DNA of 58,109 nt from an uncultured beta proteobacterium (GTDB taxonomy: Bacteria; Pseudomonadota; Gammaproteobacteria; Burkholderiales; SG8-41), in NCBI GenBank assembly GCA_902825845.1, contig CADECM010000026.1:1-58109 (forward strand), written 5' to 3'. Positions 35,496 through 43,563 of the stretch are shown piece by piece. Made by a program: the position numbers and the translations under genes. The notes beneath the pieces are model-generated. The model did no database searches and had not been told where the DNA came from. It worked only from the letters and a program-made list of their open reading frames with translations. Numbering within the stretch: position 1 is the first letter of the stretch; every line of letters starts with the position of its first letter.

Positions 35496-35557
35496 GGTCT
35501 CCTCAACCCGAGTGCTGAGTGATGTTGTAAGTAGGCCCTAACAATCTTTAAAAAATC

Positions 35558-35586
35558 GTTTAAAAACAATATATTATGAGTTATTC
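35558..35586 (+). repeat. AT-rich dispersed repeat, copy 8
   Basis: Reads GTTTAAAAACAATATATTAT followed by GAGTTATTC. The TTATTC tail contains the stop codon of the next gene on the minus strand. Confidence 0.7.
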
Positions 35587-36579
35587 GGGGAAACTCAGCC
35601 GTCGCTGCTCGATAATGCCGCGGAATTTGGTGATGTCCGTACGCACTTGCGCCGCGAGCTCCTGCGGGGTACCCGCGCCCGGTTCCAGGCCCAGTGCCTT
35701 GATGGTGGCGCGCACTTTGCCATCGTTCAGCGCCTTGACCAGTGCCGCGCTTACCCGCAGGACGGCGGCATCGGGCGCGTTCTTGGGCGCAAACAAACCG
35801 TTCCAGCCGTTGTAGACGAACCCCGGCAGCACCGAGGACTTGCCGATGGGCGGCAGGTTGGGAATGGGCGCCCATGTAGCGCGATTCGTGGTCGCCAGTC
35901 CGACAATCATGCCGCTGTCGAGAAACGGTTTCGCGCCGGCCATGAACATCAGCTGAATGCGCCCGGCGGCGATATCGGGTGCCACCAGCGCCTCGCCGCG
36001 ATACGGCACATGGGTCATGTCAAGGCCGGTGGCCGCGGCAAACATTTCACCCACCAGATGCTGGCTGGAGCCGTGGCCGATGCTGGCGAAGGACAACTTG
36101 CCCTGGCGTGCCTTGGCGTACTGCACGAACGCTTCCACCGACTTGATGCCCAGCGCGGGCGAGGTCACCAGCGTAAACGCCGCCTGGCACACTTTGCCCA
36201 CCGGTTTCATGAGGTTCAGCATGTCGTACGCCAGCTTGGGGCGCGCCGCGAGATTGGCGGTGTTGCCCGCGCTTGCCTGTGACAGCGTGTAGCCGTCGGG
36301 CGTGGCATTGCCCACGCGCTCGAGCCCGATATTGCCGGTCGCCCCGGTAATGTTTTCCACCACGATGTTCTGCCCGAGATCCGCGCGCATCACCTCCGCC
36401 ACCGCGCGCAAACACAGATCCGAGGGGCCGCCGATCGCGGTGGGCACCACCACGCGCAGCGGACGTTCGGGAAAGGCGGCCTGAACCACACCGGCGCAGC
36501 ACAGGCACGACAGGTACCACAGGCACCGCAGGCACCAAGGCGCCGCAAGCAAACGATGCCGACCGGCCCATCGATTCAT
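35581..36579 (-). CDS. Bug/TctC-family periplasmic solute-binding protein C
   Basis: A 332-residue Bug receptor. It has a Trp/Cys-rich signal sequence (WCLRCLWYLSCLCCAGVVQA) of unusual composition, then FPERPLRVVVPTAIGGPSDLC, GATGNIGLERV and FASIGHGSSQHLVGEMFA. The ATG at 36579 is chosen because it overlaps the CoxL-type stop (ATGA), showing translational coupling. The last codons and stop are encoded by a copy of the AT-rich repeat. The coupling ties this receptor to the molybdenum hydroxylase, so its ligand is likely the hydroxylase substrate. Confidence 0.9.
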   Translation of the reverse strand: MNRWAGRHRLLAAPWCLRCLWYLSCLCCAGVVQAAFPERPLRVVVPTAIGGPSDLCLRAVAEVMRADLGQNIVVENITGATGNIGLERVGNATPDGYTLSQASAGNTANLAARPKLAYDMLNLMKPVGKVCQAAFTLVTSPALGIKSVEAFVQYAKARQGKLSFASIGHGSSQHLVGEMFAAATGLDMTHVPYRGEALVAPDIAAGRIQLMFMAGAKPFLDSGMIVGLATTNRATWAPIPNLPPIGKSSVLPGFVYNGWNGLFAPKNAPDAAVLRVSAALVKALNDGKVRATIKALGLEPGAGTPQELAAQVRTDITKFRGIIEQRRLSFPE

Positions 36580-38936
36580 CGCGTCCGGCCCCATGCGTGA
36601 TCTCCCAGCAATTCGACAATGCGCTGTGGCGTGATTGGCGCCTCGGCGATTTTCACGTCGAACGGCGCCAGCGCATTCTCCACCGCGCTGATAATCGCAC
36701 CGATGGCCGAAATGGTACCGCCTTCGCCCGCGCCCTTGACGCCCAGCGGATTCAGTGGCGACGGCGTTTCCAGATGCACCAGATCGACACGCGGAACGTC
36801 GGTCGCCATCGGCAGCAGGTATTCGCCGAAGTTCGTCGTCAACGGCTGCGCGTTGTCGTCGAACATCAGTTGCTCGTAGAGCGCGTTGCCCACGCCATGT
36901 GCGACGCCACCCACGACCTGCCCATCCACCACCATCGGGTTGATGACGCGTCCGCAGTCGTGTGCCACGGTGTAGCGCAGGATTTTGACTTCACCGGTTT
37001 CGATGTCGACTTCCACTTCGGCCACATGCGCGCCGTTGGAATACGCGGACTGGTCGGGCAGGAAGTGCGCCGTGTGTTCCAGCCCCGGCGTGAGTCCGCC
37101 GGCCATCGAGAAGCCCGGCATGCCGAAGGCCCTGACTGAAATCTCGCGCAGCGATTTTTTGACATCCGGCGCGCTTTTCAGGCGCACAAAGCCATCCGCG
37201 AGTTCGAGATCGTCTTCCAGGCACTCCATCATGCCGGCGGCGATCTTCTTGGCCTTGGCGGCGACTTCCAGCGCCGCCACGTGCACCGAATTGCCCGCGG
37301 TAACCGCACTGCGCGCGGCAAAGGTGCCCATGCCCAGTGCGTTCACCGAGGTGTCGCCAGTGACCACTTCGATGTCGTCGAAATCCACGCCCAGTTGGTC
37401 GGAGGCGATCTGCGCCAGCGTGGTTTTATGCGACTGGCCCTGCGGCGTGGCGCCGGTGTAGACGGTGATCTTGCCGGAAGTCGCCACGCGCACCGTCGCG
37501 CTTTCGTAGGGACCGAGTCCGGTGGCTTCGACAGCGTTGGCCATGCCGATGCCCAGATAACGCCCCTGCGCGCGCGCGGCCGCCTGACGCTGCGCAAAGC
37601 CGTCGTAGTCGGACTTCTTCAGCGCGGCGTCGAGACAGGCCGGATAATCGCCGCTGTCGTAGGTCACCGGCCGCCCGTCGCGGAAAATGATGCCCACCTT
37701 GTACGGCATCTGTTCCGGCTGAATAAAATTGCGCCGCCGCACTTCCGCGCGGTCGAGCTTCAGCTCGCGCGCCACGCGGTCCATCAGGCGCTCCATCGTT
37801 GTCACCGCCTCTGGGCGCCCAGCGCCACGCACCGGCGTGGTCTGGATCTTGTTGGTGAACACCGATATCACATCCAGCTTGAAATGCGGCACCACATAGG
37901 GACCCGGCACCGTGGTCGCGGTGATCCATGGCAGCACGATGCCCCACGGCACGTAGGCGCCGGTTTCGTGGATCAATTGCCCGCGCACACCGATGATTTT
38001 GGCGTTGGCATCGACCGCGATTTCCATGTCCCAATACTGGTCGCGCTCCTGATGCGTGCACAGAAAATTCTCGCGCCGGTCCTCGATCCACTTCACCGGC
38101 CGGCGCAGCAGCGCGGCGGCGGCCGCCACGTCGATGTACTCGGGATAAAACGAACCCTTCGGGCCGAAACCGCCGCCGACATCGGGTGTCACCACGCGAA
38201 TCTGATGATCGCCAAAGCCGAAAACCTCCATCATGCTGCGTTTGATGCGGTGCGGCCCCTGCGAGGCGACATGCAGCGTATAGGCGTCGCCATGCGCGTC
38301 GTATTCGGCAATGATGCCGCGGCACTCCATGAAGAACGGCCCGCCACGATGCTGGTAAATTTTTTCGCGGAATACATGTGCGGCGCCCACGAACGCCTTG
38401 TCGGCATCGCCCACCTTCAGCGGAAAACGCGCGGCAATGTTCGACTCCGCGCCGAGGTGCGCCAACGGCGCGCCGTCGTCCAGCGCGGCGCGGCAATCGT
38501 TGACCGCGGGCAGCGGTTCGTAATCGACGCCCACCAGTTGTGCGGCATCTTCGGCAAGGTAGCGGCTGTCCGCCACCACGCATGCCACCGGCTCGCCGGC
38601 GTAGCAGGTTTCATCCTTGGCCAGCGCGTAGGGCAGTTTCACCAGCTTGATTGCCGGGTGCGGCACCAGCAGCGGCAGCGTGTTGTCGCGCGCGGCCTGC
38701 GGCAGGTCGGCGTGCGTCAACACCGCATGCACGCCGGGCAGGGCGAGCGCGGCAGATTTGTCGATGTTGCCGATGCGCGCATGGGCGTACGGACTACGCA
38801 CGAACGCGGCGTGCAGCATCTGCGGCAGATGAATGTCGTCGATAAAGCGGCCTTCACCTCGCAGCAGGGCAGGGTCTTCCTTGCGCTTGACCGAAGCGCC
38901 AAAGCCTGTGTGTTGTTCGTTCACGTGTGTGCTCAC
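36576..38936 (-). CDS. Molybdopterin-binding large subunit of xanthine dehydrogenase/CoxL family
   Basis: A 786-residue large subunit of a molybdenum hydroxylase. The N-terminal FGASVKRKEDPALLRGEGRF segment, the GGGFGPKGSFYPEY cofactor-binding region, RGAGRPEAVTTMERLMD, and the C-terminal KGAGEGGTISAIG with the catalytic glutamate are all recognisable. These enzymes hydroxylate aromatic, N-heterocyclic or aldehyde carbons using water, via Mo-cofactor, FeS and FAD subunits. The GTG start at 38936 overlaps the small-subunit TGA (GTGA); a longer frame to 39278 is an artefact. It is in an operon with CoxS- and CoxM-like genes. Confidence 0.93.
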   Translation of the reverse strand: MSTHVNEQHTGFGASVKRKEDPALLRGEGRFIDDIHLPQMLHAAFVRSPYAHARIGNIDKSAALALPGVHAVLTHADLPQAARDNTLPLLVPHPAIKLVKLPYALAKDETCYAGEPVACVVADSRYLAEDAAQLVGVDYEPLPAVNDCRAALDDGAPLAHLGAESNIAARFPLKVGDADKAFVGAAHVFREKIYQHRGGPFFMECRGIIAEYDAHGDAYTLHVASQGPHRIKRSMMEVFGFGDHQIRVVTPDVGGGFGPKGSFYPEYIDVAAAAALLRRPVKWIEDRRENFLCTHQERDQYWDMEIAVDANAKIIGVRGQLIHETGAYVPWGIVLPWITATTVPGPYVVPHFKLDVISVFTNKIQTTPVRGAGRPEAVTTMERLMDRVARELKLDRAEVRRRNFIQPEQMPYKVGIIFRDGRPVTYDSGDYPACLDAALKKSDYDGFAQRQAAARAQGRYLGIGMANAVEATGLGPYESATVRVATSGKITVYTGATPQGQSHKTTLAQIASDQLGVDFDDIEVVTGDTSVNALGMGTFAARSAVTAGNSVHVAALEVAAKAKKIAAGMMECLEDDLELADGFVRLKSAPDVKKSLREISVRAFGMPGFSMAGGLTPGLEHTAHFLPDQSAYSNGAHVAEVEVDIETGEVKILRYTVAHDCGRVINPMVVDGQVVGGVAHGVGNALYEQLMFDDNAQPLTTNFGEYLLPMATDVPRVDLVHLETPSPLNPLGVKGAGEGGTISAIGAIISAVENALAPFDVKIAEAPITPQRIVELLGDHAWGRTR

Positions 38937-39418
38937 CGTGCGGCCTCGCGCATTTTTTTTGCCGCATCCAGCGTGGCATCGACGATGCTCTGGTAGCCGG
39001 TGCAGCGGCAGAGGTTGCCCGACAACACCTCGCGCACCTGGGCTTCGGAGGGTTCGGGATGATCGCGCAGAAATTCGGTGAGCGTCATCAGCATGCCGGG
39101 CGTGCAGAAGCCGCATTGCAGGCCGTGGTTGTCCTGAAAGGACTGCTGCAGCACATTGAGTTTGCGGTCGCCCGCCAGCGATTCCACGGTGGCCACCCTC
39201 TGCCCGTCGCACTGCACCACCAGCATCAGGCAGGCGCGCGCGCTGACGCCATTGACCAGCACCGTGCAGGCGCCGCACACGCCGTGTTCGCAGCCGACGT
39301 GGGTGCCGGTGAGTTTGAGTTCGTGACGCAGGAAATCCACCAGCGTCATGCGCGTTTCCACGGTGGCGTTGTGCACCGTGCCGTTGATCGTTACGGCAAT
39401 GGTTCGTGTATCAGCCAT
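38933..39418 (-). CDS. [2Fe-2S] small subunit, CoxS family
   Basis: A 161-residue iron-sulfur subunit. The plant-type [2Fe-2S] cysteines lie at C43, C48, C51 and C63 (VGCEHGVCGACTVLVNG), and the second cluster cysteines at C102, C105, C137 and C139 (QCGFCTPGM and LCRCTGY). It transfers electrons from the molybdenum subunit to the FAD subunit. The start at 39418 overlaps the CoxM stop by eight bases, and its stop overlaps the CoxL start, so all three subunits are coupled. Confidence 0.95.
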   Translation of the reverse strand: MADTRTIAVTINGTVHNATVETRMTLVDFLRHELKLTGTHVGCEHGVCGACTVLVNGVSARACLMLVVQCDGQRVATVESLAGDRKLNVLQQSFQDNHGLQCGFCTPGMLMTLTEFLRDHPEPSEAQVREVLSGNLCRCTGYQSIVDATLDAAKKMREAAR

Positions 39419-40286
39419 GGTGATTTTCTGTTGCACTCGTGGCGGCTTGTTCGAGCGCGCGGTAGGTGAGCATGCGCGCCAGATGCTGGCGATAGGTGGC
39501 GGTGACGTAGGCGTCGGCGCCGGCCTCCAGTTTCCCGGCTTCGGCGGCGGCCGCTTTGAAGGTCGCCGCATCGGCTTTTTGCCCCAGCAGCGCCTGTTCG
39601 ATGGTTGCGGGCCGGACGGGTGCGTGCGCCAATCCCGAAATCGCCAGAGCGACTTTGGCGATATTGCCTTTCCCGTCCAGGCCCAGCATGGCCGAACACG
39701 CCACGATGGCAAAGTCGCCATGACGCCGTGCAAACTCGACAAACGCGTGAGCTGTGCCTTGGGTCGGTAGCGGAAAGGTCACGCCGGCCAGCATTTCATC
39801 CGGCGCCAGTGCCGTGGTCATGTACGCCAGGGCAAACTCCGCCGCCGCCAGGTCGCGTTTCCCGCGCTGTGACACCACGTGCATCGTCGCCCCGAGCAAT
39901 GCGGCGGCATTCACCAGCTCCGCCGAAGGATCCTGATGGCACAAGGAGCCGCCGAGCGTGCCGCGATTGCGCGTCTGGCGGTGGCCCACATGCGCCAGCG
40001 CCGCCTTCAGCAGCGGGCAGTGGCGGGCGATGTCATCTGAAAACTCAAGATCGCGCTGGCGCGTCATGGCGCCGATGTGCAGCGCGTTGTTTTCGACGTG
40101 GATATACGCCAGTTCGCCCACCTTGTTCAGGTCGATCAGGTGATCGGGCATCGCATAGCGAAAATTCATCATCGGCATCAGCGACTGGCCGCCGGCCAGC
40201 ACGCGTGCGTTCTCATGCCGGGCCAGCAGATCGACGGCGTCGTCGACGCTGTGCGGGTCATGGTAGGTGAAGGGAGCGGGTTTCAA
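39411..40286 (-). CDS. FAD-binding subunit, CoxM family
   Basis: A 291-residue FAD subunit of the molybdenum hydroxylase. KPAPFTYHDPHSVDDAVDLL, AGGQSLMPMMNFR and the FAD-binding TRNRGTLGGSLCHQDPSAE are typical. There is no ATG near the N-terminus. The TTG at 40286 is chosen because the protein then begins with the family start (M-KPAPF), but TTG codons at 40310 and 40322 are also possible. A short tandem repeat (AAGGCGCATGAC) lies just upstream at 40309-40332. Confidence 0.88.
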   Translation of the reverse strand: MKPAPFTYHDPHSVDDAVDLLARHENARVLAGGQSLMPMMNFRYAMPDHLIDLNKVGELAYIHVENNALHIGAMTRQRDLEFSDDIARHCPLLKAALAHVGHRQTRNRGTLGGSLCHQDPSAELVNAAALLGATMHVVSQRGKRDLAAAEFALAYMTTALAPDEMLAGVTFPLPTQGTAHAFVEFARRHGDFAIVACSAMLGLDGKGNIAKVALAISGLAHAPVRPATIEQALLGQKADAATFKAAAAEAGKLEAGADAYVTATYRQHLARMLTYRALEQAATSATENHHG

Positions 40287-40338
40287 CGTGAAATGCCCCG
40301 CCTTAAACAAGGCGCATGACAAGGCGCATGACCCACGC

Positions 40339-40366
40339 CGTCATTCCGGCGCAGGCCGGAATGACG
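40339..40366. repeat. CGTCATTCC-type palindromic element
   Basis: CGTCATTCCGGC at 40339-40350 and its reverse complement at 40355-40366, with a GCAG loop. It belongs to the widespread class of proteobacterial intergenic hairpins with GTCATTCC arms. It lies between UbiD and CoxM and may reduce read-through or stabilise RNA. Confidence 0.7.
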
Positions 40367-40386
40367 ATAGGGGTGTGGATGACCCA

Positions 40387-42024
40387 TCACAACTTCTCAT
40401 GCTTCGCGGTCGGTGTCTCCGGTGGCAAATCATCGCGCCGTCGCTGGAGGGTTTCCAAGCCATTCGCTTCCCACTCGCTCGCCACCGCGCGTTGCGCGAA
40501 GCGTTCCCAGGTATCTGTCCAGTCGCCCAGCGTATAGCCGTGCCAGGTGCCTTTGGCAGACACCGCGGGCAGTTTCAGTTCCTCCCACAACTGCTTTGCG
40601 CGTTCCATGTACGGTTTGCCCGGCAGCGCCAGCGGCGGCAGCGGGCGTTTTTGCGTGGCATCGATCAGCATGGTCGATTCGAAGCGGTTGCCGCCGTCGG
40701 CCTGATAGTGAGCCCCCTGCACGCCGCGGCGGTAGTTGATGATCTGCACGTCCTCGTGCGGCGACGAGCGGTAGGCGAGCGACCAGAACACCGCGTCGGT
40801 CGATTCCGGATTGACGTCTTCGGACACGCCGATGACGATCTTGCCGACATCCGCGCGAAAGGTGGCCGCGCCCTGCAGCGCGCGCCACACTTCGGTGCGC
40901 AGCGTGCCGCGCGCGAACTGCACGAACACCACCGGGCGCAGATTCGACAACGGCTCGTGCATCACCACGCGGGTGACGCCGCGCACGCCCATGGTATCGC
41001 GCAGGTGATACAGGAACAGCGGCTCGTAGGCGACCTTTTTCACCACGCTCGATTCGCTGGGCGTCACCTGGCTGATGATCGCCGAGAACACCGCGTTTTT
41101 GCGGTGGGTGATCGCGGTCACCTGCATCGGCATGTTGTAGGCTTCGAGCGCAACATAGCCGTTGCTTTCACCGAACGGTGCCTCGGGTTCGAGCGTCATC
41201 GGGTCGATGAAGCCCTCGATCACCAGTTCCGCGTCCGCCGGCACCTGCAGATCGTTGGTCACACATTTCGCCATCTTGATCGGCGCGCCGGCGAGCGCGC
41301 CCGCCACCGACATTTCGTCCATGTCGATCGGCAGTTTCTGCGGCCCGGTGAAAAACACCACGGGCGCGGTGCCGAGCACGATGGCGATCGGCATCGGCTG
41401 CTTGCGCTCGCGGTATTTCTGCCAGTGCAGCCAGCCGCCCGCCCCGCCCACGCGCGCGGCCATACGCACCACCAGCCGGTCGCTGGCCTTCAGCGCGGCG
41501 CGGTAGGTGCCCATGTTCTGGATGCCGTTGTCCGGATCGCGCGTGGTGCACAGCGTGGCGGTGAGATAGGGTGCGGAATCAAAACCCGGCGTGGACACCG
41601 GCACCGGCAGCGCGGCGAGCCCGCCGCCGGGTTTTTTCAGGTCGTCACCGCGGATCACCACTTCCTGCACTGCAGGCTTGTCGACGACGATGGGCGCGAT
41701 CGGGTTCTGGATCGCCTTGAGCCACGCCTTGCCCACATCCTCGACGCTCTGGCCCATGCCGCGCGCGTAAATCTGTGGCGACGAGGCGTAGACGCCGATC
41801 GCCACCGGCATGTCGTAGCGTTTGCCCTTGCTGTCGACCACGTTGGTAAACAGGAAGGCGCGGCGCTCGCTTTCCGCGACACCGCCGACAAACTGCCAGC
41901 GCACCAGCGGCTGCAGCTCGGTGTCCTTGTTGATCGGCTTGTCGATACGCACCAGCAGGCCCTGCTGTTCCAGGGCGGCAATATGCTGCTGAAAATTGTG
42001 AGGAGCGGTCAGGGGTTCGGCCAT
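40387..42024 (-). CDS. UbiD family decarboxylase
   Basis: A 545-residue prenyl-FMN-dependent decarboxylase family protein. Visible are NFQQHIAALEQQGLLVRIDKPI at the N-terminus (in part QQGLLVRIDKPI), DLQVPADAELVIEGFIDP, and the active-site EAPFGESNGY with its conserved glutamate. UbiD enzymes remove or add carboxyl groups on aromatic or unsaturated acids and need the UbiX-made cofactor; no ubiX gene is in the window. It is transcribed with the CoxM/S/L and Bug genes, suggesting hydroxylation then decarboxylation of an imported aromatic or heteroaromatic acid. Confidence 0.92.
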   Translation of the reverse strand: MAEPLTAPHNFQQHIAALEQQGLLVRIDKPINKDTELQPLVRWQFVGGVAESERRAFLFTNVVDSKGKRYDMPVAIGVYASSPQIYARGMGQSVEDVGKAWLKAIQNPIAPIVVDKPAVQEVVIRGDDLKKPGGGLAALPVPVSTPGFDSAPYLTATLCTTRDPDNGIQNMGTYRAALKASDRLVVRMAARVGGAGGWLHWQKYRERKQPMPIAIVLGTAPVVFFTGPQKLPIDMDEMSVAGALAGAPIKMAKCVTNDLQVPADAELVIEGFIDPMTLEPEAPFGESNGYVALEAYNMPMQVTAITHRKNAVFSAIISQVTPSESSVVKKVAYEPLFLYHLRDTMGVRGVTRVVMHEPLSNLRPVVFVQFARGTLRTEVWRALQGAATFRADVGKIVIGVSEDVNPESTDAVFWSLAYRSSPHEDVQIINYRRGVQGAHYQADGGNRFESTMLIDATQKRPLPPLALPGKPYMERAKQLWEELKLPAVSAKGTWHGYTLGDWTDTWERFAQRAVASEWEANGLETLQRRRDDLPPETPTAKHEKL

Positions 42025-42042
42025 GGCGATCTTCCAAAAAAC

Positions 42043-42070
42043 TGTTTAAAAACAGATGGTTATATATGCC
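42043..42070 (+). repeat. AT-rich dispersed repeat, copy 9
   Basis: Reads GTTTAAAAACAGATGGTTAT followed by ATATGCC. It lies between the Bug D stop and the UbiD start, about 18 bases 5' of the UbiD ATG on the minus strand. Confidence 0.7.
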
Positions 42071-42079
42071 CAATGCAGG

Positions 42080-43051
42080 CTATTCGCCCTTGATGCCCGC
42101 CGCGCGAATCACTTCCAGCCACTTGCTGGTTTCTGCAGCCATGTACTTGCCGAATTCGGCAGAGGTCATCCGGGATGGCACGGCACCTTGTTCGTCCAGC
42201 CGCCGCAGTACTTCGGGTGACGATAGCGCGGTGGTGAATTCCGCGTGCACGCGCGCGATGACGGCGGCGGGCGTGGTTTTTGGCGCAAACAAGCCCCACC
42301 AGATCGTCGATTCGTAACCGGGCACAGTCTCCGCGATGGTGGGCGTTTTGGGAAACTTCGGGTTGCGCTGTTTGCCGCCGGTGGCGAGCAGGCGCAGCCG
42401 GCCGGCGCCGACCATGGACGCCACTGTGGGCAGCGAACTCAACATGACTTGCGTGTGGCCCGCCATGATATCGGCGGCGGCCGGACCACCGCCCTTGAAC
42501 GGGACGTGCGTGAGATTGGTTTTGGTGAGCATCTTGAACAGCTCGGTGGACATATGCGGAAAGCCGCCGATACCCGACGAGGCATACAGCAGCTCGCCCG
42601 GCCGGCGCTTCGCCAGATCGATGACTTCCTTGACCGAGTACACACGCAGCGACGGATGCACCACGAACGCGCAGTCGCCGACACCAAGGTAGGCCACGGG
42701 CGCAAACGAATTCACCAGATCGACCGGCACCTTGGGCTTGTCGATGAGAAACCCGTACGCGGTTGAAGTCAGCAGCAGCGTGTAGCCGTCTGCCGGTTGT
42801 TGTGTGGTGTATTGCAGGCCGATGATGCTGCCTGCACCCGCGCGGTTGTCGATGATGAATTGCTGCTTCAGGCGCTGCGTGAGTTCATTCGCCAGCAGGC
42901 GCCCGACGATGTCGGTGCTGCCGCCGGGCGGCCACGGGATGATGACGCGCACGGATTTTTCCGGCCACGCGGCGTGGGCGTGCGTTGCATATAACAACGG
43001 CATCAACAAAAGCAGCGCTGCCACAGCGCGAAGCGCAAGTCCGGTCGTCAT
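42080..43051 (-). CDS. Bug/TctC-family periplasmic solute-binding protein D
   Basis: A 323-residue Bug receptor: signal peptide (LALRAVAALLLLMPLLYATHAHA), then WPEKSVRVIIPWPPGGSTD (the classical pocket motif) and DNRAGAGSIIGLQY. The ATG at 43051 has GGAGG eight bases upstream, so it is preferred to starts at 43057 or 43180. It is the first gene of the UbiD/CoxMSL unit. It probably supplies the carboxylate that UbiD acts on; this is inference from position. Confidence 0.9.
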   Translation of the reverse strand: MTTGLALRAVAALLLLMPLLYATHAHAAWPEKSVRVIIPWPPGGSTDIVGRLLANELTQRLKQQFIIDNRAGAGSIIGLQYTTQQPADGYTLLLTSTAYGFLIDKPKVPVDLVNSFAPVAYLGVGDCAFVVHPSLRVYSVKEVIDLAKRRPGELLYASSGIGGFPHMSTELFKMLTKTNLTHVPFKGGGPAAADIMAGHTQVMLSSLPTVASMVGAGRLRLLATGGKQRNPKFPKTPTIAETVPGYESTIWWGLFAPKTTPAAVIARVHAEFTTALSSPEVLRRLDEQGAVPSRMTSAEFGKYMAAETSKWLEVIRAAGIKGE

Positions 43052-43161
43052 GGGCATTTCCTCCAGTATCAGTATTCCGGATTCTACGACACCCCGTGAG
43101 GGTCCGTTGCCCACAGCATTGCGGACTATAATAAGCGTCAGCCATCCTCGAGGAGATACCG

Positions 43162-43557
43162 GTGAGCGCAGACATGACATTTTCCGTCAGCATGGCACGG
43201 GACGCGACGTTCGACAGCGGCCTGCGCCCGTTTCTGGAATACCGCGATCTTGGCATCAAGGACGCCACGCACGGGCAATTCAGGGCGCATGTGATCCGCG
43301 TCAAAAAGGGTGCGGATCACGGCAGCCTGCATACCACGGGACTCCACCAGCACCAGCTGAATTTCCAGATGATCTATATTCTCAAGGGCTGGATCAAGTT
43401 CACCTACCAGGGACATGGTGAACACACCTTTGGCCCCGGCGACTGCTGCCTGCAGCCGCCCGGCATCGTGCACAACGAACTGGATTGTTCGGACGATCTG
43501 GAGCTGCTGGAGATCACCGCCCCGGGCGAATACCCGACGGTGGCGCTGAAGACATAG
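43162..43557 (+). CDS. Cupin domain protein
   Basis: A 131-residue single-domain cupin. It has GLHQHQLNFQMIYILKGWIKF (first motif; metal-binding histidines in H-x-H and Q) and GPGDCCLQPPGIVHNEL (second motif with His). The GTG start is preceded by GAGGAG. A possible -10 box TATAAT lies at 43127-43132, but no good -35 at 17 bp is seen. The ligand is unknown. It lies between the leftward Bug D gene and the convergent GGDEF-EAL gene. Confidence 0.8.
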   Translation: MSADMTFSVSMARDATFDSGLRPFLEYRDLGIKDATHGQFRAHVIRVKKGADHGSLHTTGLHQHQLNFQMIYILKGWIKFTYQGHGEHTFGPGDCCLQPPGIVHNELDCSDDLELLEITAPGEYPTVALKT

Positions 43558-43563
43558 CCCGGC

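Noticed and set aside
38937..39278. N-terminal extension of the CoxL-like frame
   Set aside because: It overlaps the CoxS-like gene in another frame, and the GTG at 38936 forms a normal coupled start.
43107..43132. TTGCCC and TATAAT as a promoter for the cupin gene
   Set aside because: The spacer is only 14 bp, too short for a standard promoter, so it is noted only in the gene entry.
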